Notes under the pieces: model-generated | Database searches by the model: none | Told to the model about the DNA's origin: nothing | The model's input: the letters and a program-made list of their open reading frames with translations, nothing else | DNA from: Herbaspirillum sp. 3R11 | GTDB lineage: Bacteria > Pseudomonadota > Gammaproteobacteria > Burkholderiales > Burkholderiaceae_D | Assembly (NCBI RefSeq): GCF_004563925.1 | Contig: NZ_SPNJ01000001.1 | Span: forward strand, 248,001 to 312,000 | Length of the DNA: 64,000 bases | Reading direction: 5' to 3' | Part shown: positions 18,500-28,832 of the stretch, in pieces | Layout: the number at the start of each line of letters is the position of its first letter | Position numbering within the stretch: the first letter of the stretch is position 1 | Made by a program: the position numbers and the translations under genes

Positions 18500-19570
18500 A
18501 TGAAGATTGCAATTTTGCCAGGCGATGGCATCGGTCCCGAGATCATTGAACAAGCGGTGCGCGTGCTCAATACACTGGGCGAAAAGTTTGAAATGGAAAC
18601 CGCGCCGGTCGGCGGCGCAGGTTACGAAGCGCACGGCCATCCGCTGCCGGACGGCACGCTGAAGCTGGCCAAGGAATCCGATGCGATCCTGTTCGGCGCC
18701 GTCGGCGACTGGAAGTACGACACGCTGGATCGTCCGCTGCGTCCTGAGCAAGCCATCCTGGGACTGCGCAAGCATCTGCAGCTGTTCGCCAACTTCCGTC
18801 CGGCAATCTGCTATCCGGAACTGACCGGCGCTTCGTCGCTGAAGCCTGAACTGGTGGCGGGCCTGGACATCCTGATCGTGCGCGAACTGAACGGCGACAT
18901 CTATTTTGGCCAGCCGCGCGGCATGCGCGAAGCGCCGGATGGTCCGTTCAAGGGCGCCCGCGAAGGCTTCGACACCATGCGTTACAGCGAGCCGGAAATC
19001 CGCCGCATTGCTCACGTCGCCTTCCAGGCTGCGGCCAAGCGCGGCAATCGCCTGTGCAGCGTCGACAAGGCCAACGTGCTGGAAACCTTCCAGTTCTGGA
19101 AAGACATCGTCACCGACGTGCACAAGGAATATCCGCAAGTCGAACTGACCCACATGTACGTAGACAATGCCGCCATGCAATTGGTCAAGGCACCGAAGAA
19201 TTTCGACGTCATCGTGACCGGGAACATGTTCGGCGACATCCTGTCCGATGCTGCAGCCATGCTAACCGGTTCGATCGGCATGCTGCCGTCGGCTTCGCTG
19301 GACGCCAACAACAAGGGTCTGTACGAACCGTCGCACGGTTCGGCGCCAGACATCGCCGGCAAGGGCATCGCCAATCCGTTGGCGACCATTTTGTCGGCGG
19401 CCATGATGCTGCGCTTCTCGCTCAACAAGGCGGAGCAGGCAGATCGCATTGAAGCGGCGGTGAAGAAAGTCCTTGCACAAGGCTATCGCACCGGCGATAT
19501 TTATGAAGAGGGCACCACCAAGGTCGGCACCAAGGAAATGGGCGACGCAGTCGTCAAGGCATTGGGCTGA
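18500..19570 (+). CDS. leuB: 3-isopropylmalate dehydrogenase
   Basis: A 356-residue NAD-dependent dehydrogenase that decarboxylates 3-isopropylmalate to the leucine 2-oxoacid precursor. It begins with the family's [11 protein letters not shown] loop and has the substrate Arg cluster ([24 protein letters not shown]). The metal-binding Asp region is [19 protein letters not shown], and the NAD loop is [18 protein letters not shown]. Length is normal. A weak hairpin followed by seven T's (about 19582-19601) lies just after the stop and may partly separate leuB from asd. Confidence 0.98.
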   Translation: MKIAILPGDGIGPEIIEQAVRVLNTLGEKFEMETAPVGGAGYEAHGHPLPDGTLKLAKESDAILFGAVGDWKYDTLDRPLRPEQAILGLRKHLQLFANFRPAICYPELTGASSLKPELVAGLDILIVRELNGDIYFGQPRGMREAPDGPFKGAREGFDTMRYSEPEIRRIAHVAFQAAAKRGNRLCSVDKANVLETFQFWKDIVTDVHKEYPQVELTHMYVDNAAMQLVKAPKNFDVIVTGNMFGDILSDAAAMLTGSIGMLPSASLDANNKGLYEPSHGSAPDIAGKGIANPLATILSAAMMLRFSLNKAEQADRIEAAVKKVLAQGYRTGDIYEEGTTKVGTKEMGDAVVKALG

Positions 19571-19648
19571 GTTCAGCGCTGACCGCGGTGGTGGTTTTTT
19601 TAACGTTGTAGTTCATTGATGGTGGAAGTTCATTAACAGGGAAAGATG

Positions 19649-20755
19649 ATGAAACTGGTTGGTTTAGTAGGCTGGCGTGGAATGGTGGGTTCGGTCCTGA
19701 TGCAACGCATGCAGGACGAGGGTGATTTCGATCACATCGAACCGGTATTTTTTTCGACCTCGAATGCAGGCGGTAAAGCACCGTCGTTCGCCAAAACGGC
19801 AACGACGCTGAAAGACGCCAACAGCATTGACGAGCTGAAAAAATGCGACATCATTATTACCGCGCAAGGCGGCGACTACACCACCGAGATCTTCCCCAAG
19901 CTGCGCGCAGCCGGCTGGAACGGTTTCTGGATTGATGCGGCATCGACCCTGCGCATGAAGGATGATGCCGTGATCGTGCTTGATCCGGTCAATGACAATG
20001 TCATTCGCGACGCGCTGGCCAAGGGCGTCAAGAACTACATCGGCGGCAATTGCACCAACTCCATCCTGCTCATGGGTGTGGGCGGCCTGTTCAAGGAAGG
20101 TCTGGTCGAGTGGGTCAGTTCCATGACCTACCAGGCGGCTTCCGGCGGCGGCGCCAACCACATGCGCGAGCTGTTGAAGGGCATGGGCGTGATCAATGCG
20201 GCCGTGGCGGAAGAGCTGGCGACGCCGTCGTCGGCGATTCTGGACATCGACCGCAAAGTTGCCAAGACCATCCGTGAAGACGTGCCGACCGAATACTTCG
20301 GCGCGCCGCTGGCCGGCGGCCTGATCCCATGGATCGACGCGCAGCTGGAAAACGGCCAGTCCAAGGAAGAGTGGAAGGGCCAGGCCGAAGTCAACAAGAT
20401 CCTCGGCAACGAAAAGCCGATTCCCGTCGACGGCCTGTGCGTGCGCATCGGCGCGATGCGTTGCCACAGCCTGGCATTGACCATCAAGCTCAAGCGCGAC
20501 CTGCCGCTGGCCGAGATCGAATCCATCATCCGCGCGGGTAACCAGTGGGTGAAATGGGTGCCGAACGACCGCGCCATCACGGTCAAGGAGTTGACCCCGG
20601 CATCGATCACCGGCAGCCTGGAAATCGGCGTCGGCCGCGTGCGCAAGCTGAACCAGGGACCGGAATACATTTCCGCGTTCGTGATCGGCGATCAGTTGTT
20701 GTGGGGCGCGGCAGAACCGCTGCGCCGCATGCTGCGCATCATCCTCGGAAAATGA
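19649..20755 (+). CDS. asd: Aspartate-semialdehyde dehydrogenase
   Basis: A 368-residue enzyme that reduces aspartyl phosphate to the semialdehyde, feeding Lys/diaminopimelate, Thr and Met. Two ATGs are adjacent (19646 and 19649) after an AGGGAAAG Shine-Dalgarno; the second matches the family N terminus ([20 protein letters not shown]). The NADP loop GWRGMVGS, the catalytic Cys in GGNCTNS and the catalytic His in the RIGAMRCHS region are present. The length and the FFSTSNAGG block fit the Gram-negative type. dapA lies in the same window at 42.5 kb. Confidence 0.97.
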   Translation: MKLVGLVGWRGMVGSVLMQRMQDEGDFDHIEPVFFSTSNAGGKAPSFAKTATTLKDANSIDELKKCDIIITAQGGDYTTEIFPKLRAAGWNGFWIDAASTLRMKDDAVIVLDPVNDNVIRDALAKGVKNYIGGNCTNSILLMGVGGLFKEGLVEWVSSMTYQAASGGGANHMRELLKGMGVINAAVAEELATPSSAILDIDRKVAKTIREDVPTEYFGAPLAGGLIPWIDAQLENGQSKEEWKGQAEVNKILGNEKPIPVDGLCVRIGAMRCHSLALTIKLKRDLPLAEIESIIRAGNQWVKWVPNDRAITVKELTPASITGSLEIGVGRVRKLNQGPEYISAFVIGDQLLWGAAEPLRRMLRIILGK

Positions 20756-21086
20756 TTGATGACGGGACGAAGGGATTTTCTTTCGTTCCGTTGTCAATTT
20801 GCAACGCTAACCCGTCAAACATTCCTTCCCCGGAATGCTGACGGGTTTTGACCATCTTGAGAACTTGGTTACACTTGCAGGCCTAAGTTCTTGATGATAT
20901 GTTGAAAATCAGAATTTATCTCATCCACGTCAATAAACCGGTAGTAACGACAGGGCTGGTCAAATCCATTGCTTGATGGCAAGTTGGACGGCTTTCGTTG
21001 GCTTATCGAATTTTTACTTGTCATTGATGAAATGAACTTTGGTCTTCAGGCCTTCTTTAACGGAACGTCTACCTCACCATACAAAC
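20756..21086. other. 331-bp gap between asd and fimV
   Basis: The first 95 bases hold two hairpins: an inverted repeat around 20764-20789 (GGGACGAA ... TTCGTTCC) and the terminator at 20809-20849. From about 20860 to 21086 the sequence is less GC-rich and should contain the fimV promoter. I see no gene or RNA family in it. Confidence 0.6.
20809..20849 (+). terminator. Terminator between asd and fimV
   Basis: CCCGTCA (20811-20817) and ATTCC (20821-20825) pair with GGAAT (20832-20836) and TGACGGG (20839-20845), with a small internal loop, followed by TTTT. Confidence 0.82.
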
Positions 21087-23807
21087 ATGCCTCTACATAC
21101 TGATAACAAGTTTCCGCTGTCCCGCCTGAAAAAACTGAGCGCCGCCGTCACCTTGGCAGTCATCCTGCCGATGGGAGCGCACGCCGCCGGGCTCGGCAAG
21201 CTGACCGTACTGTCGGCGCTGGGCCAGCCGCTGCGCGCGGAAATCGAGCTGACTTCAGTATCGAAAGATGAAGAGGGCTCGCTGGTGGCGCGTCTGGCGC
21301 CGGCAGATGCTTTCCGCAAGGCCAACATCGATTTCAATCCGGTTTTGTCGTCGCTGCGCTTTTCCGTCGAGCAGCGCCAGGGCCGGCAACTGATTCGCAT
21401 CAGTTCTGCGCAGGCGCTCAATGAGCCCTTCGTCGATCTGCTGCTGGAGTTGAGTGGCGGCGGTACGCGTCTGGTACGCGAATATACCTTCCTGCTCGAT
21501 CCGCCTGACATGCGCAAGCCGCAGGCTGCGCAATCCGCGCCGGCAACGCCGTCTGCAGCAGCGCCTGCTGTCGCCAAGCCTGCCGCCGCCGCTGCCACTA
21601 CTGCCACGCCAGCCGCAAAACCTGCAGCGGCCGCACCGGCTGCTCCTGCTGCTGCAGCACCGACGGCCGCGGCATCGTCCGCACCTGCCAACAACAGCGA
21701 CGACGAGCCGGTGTCGAGCATCGTCACCAGATCCGCACCTTCACCGCTGGCTGAAGAAATCATCCGCAATGGCCGCAGCAGTGAGCAAGCCGGCCTGACC
21801 AACGCGCCGGTGCCTGCCGCCGTGGCCGCCAAAACCGTACCTCAGCCGGCTGCCGCCAGTGCCGACGCAAAGTCCGAAGAAGCCGCTCCCGTAGCTGCCG
21901 GCAAGCGTGGCAAGGGCGCAGCAGCTACTGCAGTCAAGCCTGAAGGCAAGGCCGGCGACAAGACCTATCGCGTCAAGGAAGGCGACACCCTGGCGGACAT
22001 CGCCAATCGCACCAGGGACAACACCGTGTCGCTGGATCAGATGCTGATCGCGTTGTATCGCGCCAATCCCGACGCCTTCATCGGCGACAACATCAATCGC
22101 TTGCGTGCAGGCCGCGTGTTGTCGGTGCCTGATGCCGCTGCCGCCGGCGCCGTCAACAAGGGCGAAGCGCGCACTACGGTGGTGGCGCAGGCGCAGGATT
22201 TCAACGCTTACCGCAACAAGCTGGCAGGCCAGGTCGCCAGCGGTCCGGCCCGCAAGGCCAGTGACGCCAAGCAGAGCGGCGGCGGCAAAGTGACTGCACG
22301 CGTGGAAGAAAAATCTTCCACCAACGAAGCCCGCGACCGCTTGCAATTGTCGAAGGCCGGCGCCGGAGCGAAAGATCGCGCCGCTGCTGAAAAGGCTGCG
22401 GCCGAAGACAAGATAGCAGCAGACAAGGCGATCGCCGAAGCCAACGATCGCGTCAAGGCGCTGGAGAAAAACGTCAGCGATCTGCAGAAGCTGCTGGAAA
22501 TCAAGAACAAGACGCTGGCCGAAATGAGCGAGCAGCAAAAAGCGGCCGCCGCCAAGCCGGAAGCACCGGCCGCAGCGCCTGCAGCTGCCGAAGTGAAGCC
22601 GGAAGCCAAGCCCGAAGAAAAACCAGCGGAAGCCAAGCCGGCTGAAGCAACACCAGCACCGGCGCCCGAGCCTGTCAAGCCAGAGGCGGCACCTGCTCCC
22701 GCAGCCGCTCCCGCCGTAGCAAAGCCCAAAGTGGCCGTGGTCCCCGGCCCGGTTGCGACCGCCAGCTTCTTCGATCGTATTCAGGACAATCCTTTCGTGT
22801 TGCCGGGCGCCGGCGCGCTGGTCGCCTTGCTGGCGGCGTGGGGCGTAGTGCGCGTGCGCAACAACAAGAAGAAGGCTGCCGCAGCGGCAGCAAGCGATCC
22901 CGAACAGGAGGATGAGCCGGCGGCGTCGCCCAAGGAAACGCCACCGGCAGTTGAAGCCGCAGCAGTAGCAGCGGCCGCAGTTGCTGCACAAGCGGAAGAA
23001 CCCGCTCCCGAACCGGTTGCTGTGGTTGAAGAACCTGTGGCGCCTCCGGCAGCCGTGGTTGTCGAAGAGCCGGAAGTCGACGCCGTCGATCCTATCGAAG
23101 AAGCGGACATGTACATTTCCTTCGGCCGCGAAGAGCAGGCTGAAGACATTCTGCAGCTGGCGCTGAAATCCGATCCGAATCGTCAGGCGATCCGCAACAA
23201 GCTGCTGGAAATCTATGCGAAGCGCCAGGACGTCGACGCCTTCAACGACGTCGCCAAGGAAATGCACGCCGGCACCGGCGGCATCGGCGAGGAGTGGGAG
23301 AAAGCCGCGGCCCTGGGCATCGTGCTGGATCCGACCAATCCGTTGTATGGCGCCGTTATCGAAGAAGAGATCGCGCCTGTGGAAGAACCGGCGCCAGCCG
23401 AGCCGGAACCCGACCAGGGCCTGGAATTCGACCTGGACGACTTCAAGGGCGCCGAAATCCAGCCGGGCGCAACGCCGCCGGCCGACATCGGCAGCAAGAT
23501 CGATTTCGACCTGGAGCTTGACAGCGGCGTCAAGCCGGAGGAAGAGGAGAAGCCTGCACCGGCCGCTCCGGTACTCAATGATATCGACCTGGATTTGCCT
23601 CCGCCGGAAACACCGAAGCCGGTCGACGTGCTGGAAGACGACGAGTCCGCATTCACCGCCGAAATGTCGACCAAGCTGGACCTGGCTGCGGCCTACCAGG
23701 AAATCGGCGACAAGGAAGGCGCCCGCGAATTGCTTGAGGAAGTCATCCGCGGCGGTAACGACGCCCAGATCGCGCGCGCCCGCGACATGTTGTCCAAGCT
23801 GTCCTGA
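21087..23807 (+). CDS. fimV: FimV-family peptidoglycan-binding hub protein
   Basis: A large (906-residue) inner-membrane protein of the FimV/HubP family that organises the cell pole and supports type IV pili. The signal sequence is followed by the FimV N-terminal domain (AGLGKLTVLSALGQPLRAEI). A Pro/Ala-rich linker leads to a LysM peptidoglycan-binding domain (TYRVKEGDTLADIANRTRD) near residues 305-355 and a coiled coil near 440-490. After another Pro/Ala/Glu-rich stretch comes one membrane segment (VLPGAGALVALLAAWGVV). The acidic cytoplasmic tail ends in the conserved FimV C-terminal helix pair (KLDLAAAYQEIGDKEGAREL). ATG 21087 is preferred over an upstream TTG at 21039. Repetitive Ala/Pro/Lys codons make length variation between strains likely. 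Confidence 0.93.
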   Translation: MPLHTDNKFPLSRLKKLSAAVTLAVILPMGAHAAGLGKLTVLSALGQPLRAEIELTSVSKDEEGSLVARLAPADAFRKANIDFNPVLSSLRFSVEQRQGRQLIRISSAQALNEPFVDLLLELSGGGTRLVREYTFLLDPPDMRKPQAAQSAPATPSAAAPAVAKPAAAAATTATPAAKPAAAAPAAPAAAAPTAAASSAPANNSDDEPVSSIVTRSAPSPLAEEIIRNGRSSEQAGLTNAPVPAAVAAKTVPQPAAASADAKSEEAAPVAAGKRGKGAAATAVKPEGKAGDKTYRVKEGDTLADIANRTRDNTVSLDQMLIALYRANPDAFIGDNINRLRAGRVLSVPDAAAAGAVNKGEARTTVVAQAQDFNAYRNKLAGQVASGPARKASDAKQSGGGKVTARVEEKSSTNEARDRLQLSKAGAGAKDRAAAEKAAAEDKIAADKAIAEANDRVKALEKNVSDLQKLLEIKNKTLAEMSEQQKAAAAKPEAPAAAPAAAEVKPEAKPEEKPAEAKPAEATPAPAPEPVKPEAAPAPAAAPAVAKPKVAVVPGPVATASFFDRIQDNPFVLPGAGALVALLAAWGVVRVRNNKKKAAAAAASDPEQEDEPAASPKETPPAVEAAAVAAAAVAAQAEEPAPEPVAVVEEPVAPPAAVVVEEPEVDAVDPIEEADMYISFGREEQAEDILQLALKSDPNRQAIRNKLLEIYAKRQDVDAFNDVAKEMHAGTGGIGEEWEKAAALGIVLDPTNPLYGAVIEEEIAPVEEPAPAEPEPDQGLEFDLDDFKGAEIQPGATPPADIGSKIDFDLELDSGVKPEEEEKPAPAAPVLNDIDLDLPPPETPKPVDVLEDDESAFTAEMSTKLDLAAAYQEIGDKEGARELLEEVIRGGNDAQIARARDMLSKLS

Positions 23808-23840
23808 ACCTAGCAAGCCGGATGTCCGGAAACGGACGAG

Positions 23841-23866
23841 ACGGGCGTCGGCAGCGACGCCCGTTT
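23841..23866 (+). terminator. Terminator after fimV
   Basis: ACGGGCGTCG (23841-23850), loop GCAG, CGACGCCCGT (23855-23864), then a short T-rich run (TTGCATTTG). A smaller hairpin GTCCG-GAAA-CGGAC precedes it at 23824-23837. Confidence 0.75.
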
Positions 23867-23951
23867 GCATTTGTTAAGCTGTTGAATCCGTTATAAATCG
23901 ATCGACCCAGGCAGGGCGCTGCAAAGCGACTGCTCCAACTTGCCGACTGCC

Positions 23952-24848
23952 GTGACTGAAACACCTTTTTCCGCCGAAGACACTGCCGCCACGGCGCAAT
24001 CGCGTCCATCCTTCACATCGTCCACTTTGCATCGCATCGTGCTCGGCATCCAGTACGACGGCAACTCCTGGCAGGGCTGGCAGACCCAGCCGCACGGGCT
24101 CACCGTGCAGGACAAGCTGGAAGCCGCACTCAGGAAATTCACGCTGACCGACATCGACACCACCTGTGCCGGGCGCACCGATTCCGGCGTGCACGCGCTG
24201 GAACAAGTGGTGCATTTCGACACCGCCATTGCCCGCGAAACAGCTTCGTGGGTGCGTGGCGTGAATGCCTTCCTGCCGCCGTCAATCGCCGTGCGCTGGG
24301 CCTGCGAAGTGTCGTTGGAAGGAGGCTCCGCAGGCAATCCGGGGGAACGCGAAGACGGCTTCCATGCCCGTTTCAGCGCCACCGCGCGCACCTATCACTA
24401 TGTCTTGTACAACCATCCGGTGCGCTCGCCGCTGCTGGCGGGCAAGGCCGGCTGGACTTTCCGTCCGCTCGACGTCGGCCTGATGCAGCAAGGCGCGGAT
24501 CATCTGATAGGCATGCATGATTTTTCGAGTTTTCGCGCGGTCGAGTGCCAGGCCAAGTCGCCGGTACGCACAATGGAATCGCTGCAGGTGCGGCGCCACG
24601 GCGACATGATCGTCTTCACGCTCAAGGCCAATGCTTTCCTGCACCACATGGTGCGCAACATCGTCGGTTCACTGATCTATGTCGGCAACGGCCGGCAGCA
24701 ACCGCACTGGATCGCCGAGGTGCTGGCGCAAAAAGACCGCGGCTGCGCGGCCCCGACCTTCATGCCGGACGGCTTGTATCTCGCCAAGGTGGACTATCCC
24801 TCACGCTGGCAACTGCCACAGGAAGCCGCCGTCTGGCCCTGGCTGTAG
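23952..24848 (+). CDS. truA: tRNA pseudouridine(38-40) synthase
   Basis: Modifies uridines 38-40 of the tRNA anticodon stem. The catalytic Asp is in the [11 protein letters not shown] block. Other family landmarks are the N-terminal [15 protein letters not shown] and the C-terminal [13 protein letters not shown]. No ATG precedes the domain: GTG 23952 and TTG 23940 are the candidates and neither has a good Shine-Dalgarno. GTG is chosen as the stronger codon, leaving a ~25-residue N-terminal extension. The truA-trpF-trpB order is common in this order of bacteria, and trpF follows after 66 bp. Confidence 0.94.
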   Translation: MTETPFSAEDTAATAQSRPSFTSSTLHRIVLGIQYDGNSWQGWQTQPHGLTVQDKLEAALRKFTLTDIDTTCAGRTDSGVHALEQVVHFDTAIARETASWVRGVNAFLPPSIAVRWACEVSLEGGSAGNPGEREDGFHARFSATARTYHYVLYNHPVRSPLLAGKAGWTFRPLDVGLMQQGADHLIGMHDFSSFRAVECQAKSPVRTMESLQVRRHGDMIVFTLKANAFLHHMVRNIVGSLIYVGNGRQQPHWIAEVLAQKDRGCAAPTFMPDGLYLAKVDYPSRWQLPQEAAVWPWL

Positions 24849-24914
24849 TCCGGGCCGCCCAATCGGTTAGACTGACGTCTTGCCACCTCCCTCTCTCGCC
24901 CCCATTTAACCATC

Positions 24915-25574
24915 ATGTCCAGGACCAGAATCAAGATTTGCGGCTTGACCCGCGCTGAAGACGTTGCTGCCGCCGTTACGGCCGGCGCCGATGCGATCGG
25001 CTTCGTGTTTTACCCCAAGAGCCCGCGCTACGTCACGGCCGATGCCGCTGCGCAACTGATCTTCACGGCGCCGCCGTTCGTTTCGACCGTGGGCCTGTTC
25101 GTCAACGCCTCCGTGGAGGAGGTCGCCGCCGTCCTGCAGCAGGCGCCGTTGTCGCTGTTGCAATTTCATGGCGACGAAACGCCGGAACAGTGCGCCGCCA
25201 TTGCGGCTGCGGTAAAGCGCCCGTTTATTCGCGCGGCTCGCATCGGAAGCTCGACCACGCCCGCGGATTTGATAAAATACGAACAGGATTATCGTTCCGC
25301 CAGTCCCTATTTCACGGGACTCTTGCTCGACACCCTGGTCGAGCAATACGGCGGCAGCGGAAAGGTTTTCGATTGGTCTCTCATTCCAGAAGAACTCGCG
25401 CCTCGGGTCGTTTTAAGTGGTGGCTTGAGCGTACAAAACGCGACTGACGCGGTGCAGCGCGTGCGCCCGCACGCCGTCGACATCAGCAGCGGTGTCGAAC
25501 AAGCCAAAGGCATCAAGGATGCCGCCAAGATCACCGCCTTCGTCAATGCGGTACGCCTGGCGGACAACATCTGA
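24915..25574 (+). CDS. trpF: Phosphoribosylanthranilate isomerase
   Basis: A 219-residue (beta/alpha)8 barrel enzyme catalysing the Amadori rearrangement in tryptophan synthesis. The catalytic Cys is in KICGLTR at the N terminus, and the catalytic Asp is in the LLDTLV segment. The phosphate-binding loops GGLSVQNA and DISSGVE are near the C terminus. It is stand-alone, not fused to trpC, as usual in Betaproteobacteria. It forms an operon with trpB (42-bp gap). Confidence 0.97.
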   Translation: MSRTRIKICGLTRAEDVAAAVTAGADAIGFVFYPKSPRYVTADAAAQLIFTAPPFVSTVGLFVNASVEEVAAVLQQAPLSLLQFHGDETPEQCAAIAAAVKRPFIRAARIGSSTTPADLIKYEQDYRSASPYFTGLLLDTLVEQYGGSGKVFDWSLIPEELAPRVVLSGGLSVQNATDAVQRVRPHAVDISSGVEQAKGIKDAAKITAFVNAVRLADNI

Positions 25575-25616
25575 ACAAGTGCCGTCTTACCTGGATCGAA
25601 CAGCAGAGGAATTGCA

Positions 25617-26885
25617 ATGAAAGAATTGAATCCGCTCGGGAGTTTTTCCGAGCGCCAGCCCGTTGGTACCACTGCCGCCGCAGCCTTGCACCAGACTGCG
25701 CCCTACAACCTGCCTGACGCGCGCGGCCATTTCGGCCAGTACGGCGGCAGCTTCGTGTCGGAAACCCTGACACATGCGCTGAACGAATTGCGCGACGCCT
25801 ATGCGCATTACCAGCACGATGAACAGTTCCTGGCCGAATTCCACACTGAACTGAAGCACTTCGTCGGTCGCCCGAGCCCGGTTTACCACGCCAAGCGCTG
25901 GTCCGAACTGGCCGGCGGCGCGCAGATCTACTTCAAGCGCGAAGATCTCAACCACACCGGCGCCCACAAGATCAACAACGTCATCGGCCAGGCTTTGCTC
26001 GCCAAACGCATGGGCAAGAAACGCATCATCGCCGAAACCGGCGCCGGCCAGCACGGCGTGGCGACCGCGACGATCTGCGCGCGCTTCGGCATGGAGTGCA
26101 TCGTCTACATGGGCAGCGAAGACGTCAAGCGCCAGTTGCAGAACGTCTACCGCATGAATTTGCTGGGCGCGACAGTGGTGCCGGTCGAATCCGGTTCCAA
26201 GACCTTGAAGGATGCGCTCAACGAAGCGATGCGCGACTGGGTCACCAACGTCGAAAGCACGTTCTACATCATCGGCACCGTGGCCGGCCCGCATCCGTAT
26301 CCGATGATGGTGCGCGACTTCCAGTCGGTGATCGGCAACGAATGCATCCTGCAGATGCCGGAGATCGCCAGCCGCCAGCCGGACTATGTGGTCGCTGCAG
26401 TGGGCGGCGGCTCCAATGCGATGGGGATTTTCTATCCCTACATCGATTACAAGGATGTGCAACTGGTTGGCGTCGAAGCCGCCGGCGACGGCCTCGACAG
26501 CGGCCGTCATTCGGCATCGCTGACGCTGGGTTCGCCCGGCGTGCTGCATGGTAACCGCACCTATCTGCTGCAGGATGAGAACGGCCAGATCATGGAGACC
26601 CACTCAGTCTCGGCCGGCCTCGATTATCCCGGCGTCGGCCCGGAACATTCCTGGTTGAAAGACAGCGGTCGCGCCAGCTATGCATGTATTACCGACGAAG
26701 AAGCGCTGGCCGCATTCAACACCTGCTGCCGCATCGAAGGCATCATTCCGGCGCTGGAATCGAGCCATGCGCTGGCGCATGCAGCCAAGCTGGCGGCGAC
26801 CTTGCCGAAAGACAAGATCGTGCTGGCGAACCTGTCCGGCCGCGGCGACAAGGACATGCATACGGTCCAGCAGCGCCAGGGTTAA
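25617..26885 (+). CDS. trpB: Tryptophan synthase beta chain
   Basis: A 422-residue PLP enzyme that condenses indole and serine. The PLP lysine is Lys118 in the HKINN motif; the phosphate-binding loop GGGSNAMG and the segment [13 protein letters not shown] are intact. The start follows an AGAGGA Shine-Dalgarno. The N terminus carries about 20 residues before the conserved core ([17 protein letters not shown]). Unlike many bacteria, it does not overlap trpA: a 132-bp gap with a strong hairpin follows. Confidence 0.98.
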   Translation: MKELNPLGSFSERQPVGTTAAAALHQTAPYNLPDARGHFGQYGGSFVSETLTHALNELRDAYAHYQHDEQFLAEFHTELKHFVGRPSPVYHAKRWSELAGGAQIYFKREDLNHTGAHKINNVIGQALLAKRMGKKRIIAETGAGQHGVATATICARFGMECIVYMGSEDVKRQLQNVYRMNLLGATVVPVESGSKTLKDALNEAMRDWVTNVESTFYIIGTVAGPHPYPMMVRDFQSVIGNECILQMPEIASRQPDYVVAAVGGGSNAMGIFYPYIDYKDVQLVGVEAAGDGLDSGRHSASLTLGSPGVLHGNRTYLLQDENGQIMETHSVSAGLDYPGVGPEHSWLKDSGRASYACITDEEALAAFNTCCRIEGIIPALESSHALAHAAKLAATLPKDKIVLANLSGRGDKDMHTVQQRQG

Positions 26886-26890
26886 GGCAG

Positions 26891-26912
26891 TCTCAGCAAT
26901 ATCTCAGCAATA
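26891..26912 (+). repeat. Tandem 11-bp direct repeat after trpB
   Basis: TCTCAGCAATA is present twice without a spacer (26891-26901 and 26902-26912), starting six bases after the trpB stop. The role is unknown; it may reflect slippage. Confidence 0.7.
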
Positions 26913-26926
26913 CAAGGCGCCAGCCG

Positions 26927-26963
26927 CGTGCAAGCAACGGATGTTTAGTCCGTTGCTTGCACG
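26927..26963 (+). promoter_or_regulatory. Strong 15-bp hairpin in the trpB-trpA gap
   Basis: CGTGCAAGCAACGGA (26927-26941) pairs perfectly with 26949-26963 across a 7-nt loop. The following bases are A-rich rather than T-rich, so it is not a classical terminator for the plus strand. It is a candidate mRNA-stabilising or attenuating structure between the beta and alpha cistrons. Confidence 0.6.
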
Positions 26964-27017
26964 GCGCAAAAATAAAACCGTGCTGGCCGAATCGACGAAA
27001 CAACACATTCCAATACC

Positions 27018-27815
27018 ATGTCCCGTATCCAATCCACTTTCTCCGCGCTGGCGGCCGCCAACAAGAAGGCGCTGGTCACCTTCATCACCGCCGGCGATCC
27101 GGCGCCGGACCTGACCGTGCCGCTGTTGCATGCGCTGGTCGCCGGCGGCGTCGATATTCTTGAACTCGGGGTGCCGTTTTCCGATCCCATGGCAGAGGGT
27201 CCGGTCATCCAGCGCGCCTGCGAGCGCGCCCTGAAGTTCAACGTCAGCACGCGCGACGTGCTGGGTTACGTGCGCGAGTTTCGCAAGACCAACACCACCA
27301 CTCCGGTGGTGTTGATGGGTTATGCCAACCCGATCGAACGCTTCGGTGTGGATGCTTTCATTGCCGCAGCGAAAGAGGCGGGCGTGGACGGCACCATCGT
27401 GGTGGACTATCCGCCCGAAGAGTGCGAAGAGTTTTCGCAAAAGATGCAGGCGCAGGGCCTCGATCCGATCTTCCTGCTGGCGCCGACCTCGACCGAGGAG
27501 CGCATCATGCAGGTCGCCAAGGTCAGCAGCGGCTTCTGCTATTACGTCTCGCTCAAGGGCGTGACCGGCGCCGGCAACATCGACACCGTGGAAGTGGCGG
27601 CGCGCATTGCAGCCATCCGCAAGCACGTCAAACTGCCGATCGGCGTCGGTTTCGGCATTCGCGACGGCGCCACGGCCAAGGCGGTAAGTGAAGTGGCGGA
27701 TGCGGTTGTCATCGGCAGCCGCATCATCCAGGAGCTTGAAAACACGCCGCGCGAGCGCGCGACCGAAGCGGTGCAAGCCTTCGTGGCGGACATTCGCAAG
27801 GCGCTCGACGCCTGA
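27018..27815 (+). CDS. trpA: Tryptophan synthase alpha chain
   Basis: A 265-residue (beta/alpha)8 barrel that releases indole from indole-3-glycerol phosphate and channels it to TrpB. Catalytic Glu49 is in the [11 protein letters not shown] motif. At residue 60, where E. coli and Salmonella have the catalytic Asp (ADGP), this protein has Glu (AEGP). The loop [10 protein letters not shown] and phosphate-binding GVGFGIRDG are present. It is the last trp gene here; accD follows after 126 bp, the usual order in Burkholderiales. Confidence 0.97.
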   Translation: MSRIQSTFSALAAANKKALVTFITAGDPAPDLTVPLLHALVAGGVDILELGVPFSDPMAEGPVIQRACERALKFNVSTRDVLGYVREFRKTNTTTPVVLMGYANPIERFGVDAFIAAAKEAGVDGTIVVDYPPEECEEFSQKMQAQGLDPIFLLAPTSTEERIMQVAKVSSGFCYYVSLKGVTGAGNIDTVEVAARIAAIRKHVKLPIGVGFGIRDGATAKAVSEVADAVVIGSRIIQELENTPRERATEAVQAFVADIRKALDA

Positions 27816-27837
27816 TCCGGCGCAGGCTGCTGCAGGG

Positions 27838-27865
27838 TTTTCTGCAAGTGGAAACTTGCAGAAAA
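27838..27865. promoter_or_regulatory. Perfect 12-bp inverted repeat between trpA and accD
   Basis: TTTTCTGCAAGT (27838-27849) and its exact complement (27854-27865) enclose GGAA. No T run follows on either strand. Read as RNA it forms a stable tetraloop hairpin; read as DNA it could be an operator. It lies 77-104 bp before the accD start, and a TACAAT hexamer at 27908-27913 suggests an accD promoter downstream of it. Confidence 0.5.
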
Positions 27866-27941
27866 GCAAACAAAACACGATCCACGGCTGTGCGCGTTGG
27901 CCTCTGGTACAATGCGCCACCGGAAATTAAATGAGGTTTCT

Positions 27942-28814
27942 ATGAGCTGGCTAGAGAAATTACTCCCGCCTCAAATTCAACGTAGCGATTCCGCAAGCCG
28001 GAAGTCGATACCCGAAGGTTTATGGGTCAAGTGCCCGTCCTGCGAAGCGGTACTCTATCGTACCGATCTGGAATCCAATCTCCACGTTTGCCCCAAGTGC
28101 AGCCACCACATGCGCATCCGCGCCCGTGCGCGCCTGGATTCGCTGCTCGACGAAGGCGGTCGTTATGAAATCGGCCAGGAAACCTTGCCGGTCGACACGC
28201 TGAAATTCAAAGACAGCAAAAAATACCCTGATCGTCTGAAAGACGCGCTGGAATCCACCGGCGAAACCGATGCCATGATCGTCATGGGCGGCGCCATCAT
28301 GACCCTGCCGGTCGTGGTTGCCTGCTTCGAGTTCGAATTCATGGGCGGTTCCATGGGCTCCGTGGTCGGTGAACGCTTCACCCGCGGTGCACAAATGGCC
28401 CTGGAGCAAAAAGTACCGTTCATCTGCATTACCGCCACCGGCGGTGCGCGCATGCAGGAAGGCTTGTTGTCATTGATGCAAATGGCCAAGACCACTTCCA
28501 TGCTGACCAAGCTGTCGGAAAAGAAGCTGCCGTTCATCAGCGTGCTGACCGACCCAACCATGGGCGGCGTGTCGGCATCGTTCGCCTTCATGGGCGACGT
28601 CGTGATGGCTGAGCCGAAGGCCCTGATCGGCTTTGCCGGTCCGCGCGTGATCGAGAACACCGTGCGCGAGAAGTTGCCGGAAGGCTTCCAGCGTTCCGAG
28701 TTCCTCGTGACCAAGGGTGCCATCGACATGATCGTCGATCGCCGCAAGATGCGCGAAGAAATCGCACGCCTGCTGGCGCTGCTGCAAAATCAGGCGGCCG
28801 AAACCGTTTCCTGA
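27942..28814 (+). CDS. accD: Acetyl-CoA carboxylase carboxyltransferase subunit beta
   Basis: A 290-residue subunit which with AccA transfers the carboxyl group from biotin to acetyl-CoA, the first committed step of fatty-acid synthesis. The N-terminal zinc finger has Cys31, Cys34, Cys50 and Cys53. The crotonase-fold core shows [22 protein letters not shown] and [13 protein letters not shown]. The start is ATG 27942 ([10 protein letters not shown]); the open frame extends upstream without homology. A strong terminator follows. Confidence 0.98.
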   Translation: MSWLEKLLPPQIQRSDSASRKSIPEGLWVKCPSCEAVLYRTDLESNLHVCPKCSHHMRIRARARLDSLLDEGGRYEIGQETLPVDTLKFKDSKKYPDRLKDALESTGETDAMIVMGGAIMTLPVVVACFEFEFMGGSMGSVVGERFTRGAQMALEQKVPFICITATGGARMQEGLLSLMQMAKTTSMLTKLSEKKLPFISVLTDPTMGGVSASFAFMGDVVMAEPKALIGFAGPRVIENTVREKLPEGFQRSEFLVTKGAIDMIVDRRKMREEIARLLALLQNQAAETVS

Positions 28815-28832
28815 TCGCACTGCCGCAGACAG

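Noticed and set aside
21741..23870. Long minus-strand frame (about 700 codons) opposite fimV
   Set aside because: Shadow of the Ala/Pro/Glu-rich fimV reading frame; composition is Arg/Gly/Phe-rich repeats with no domain.
26927..26980. Intrinsic terminator ending trpB
   Set aside because: The stem is strong but followed by A's, not T's, on the coding strand, and trpA would then need a separate promoter in under 60 bp.
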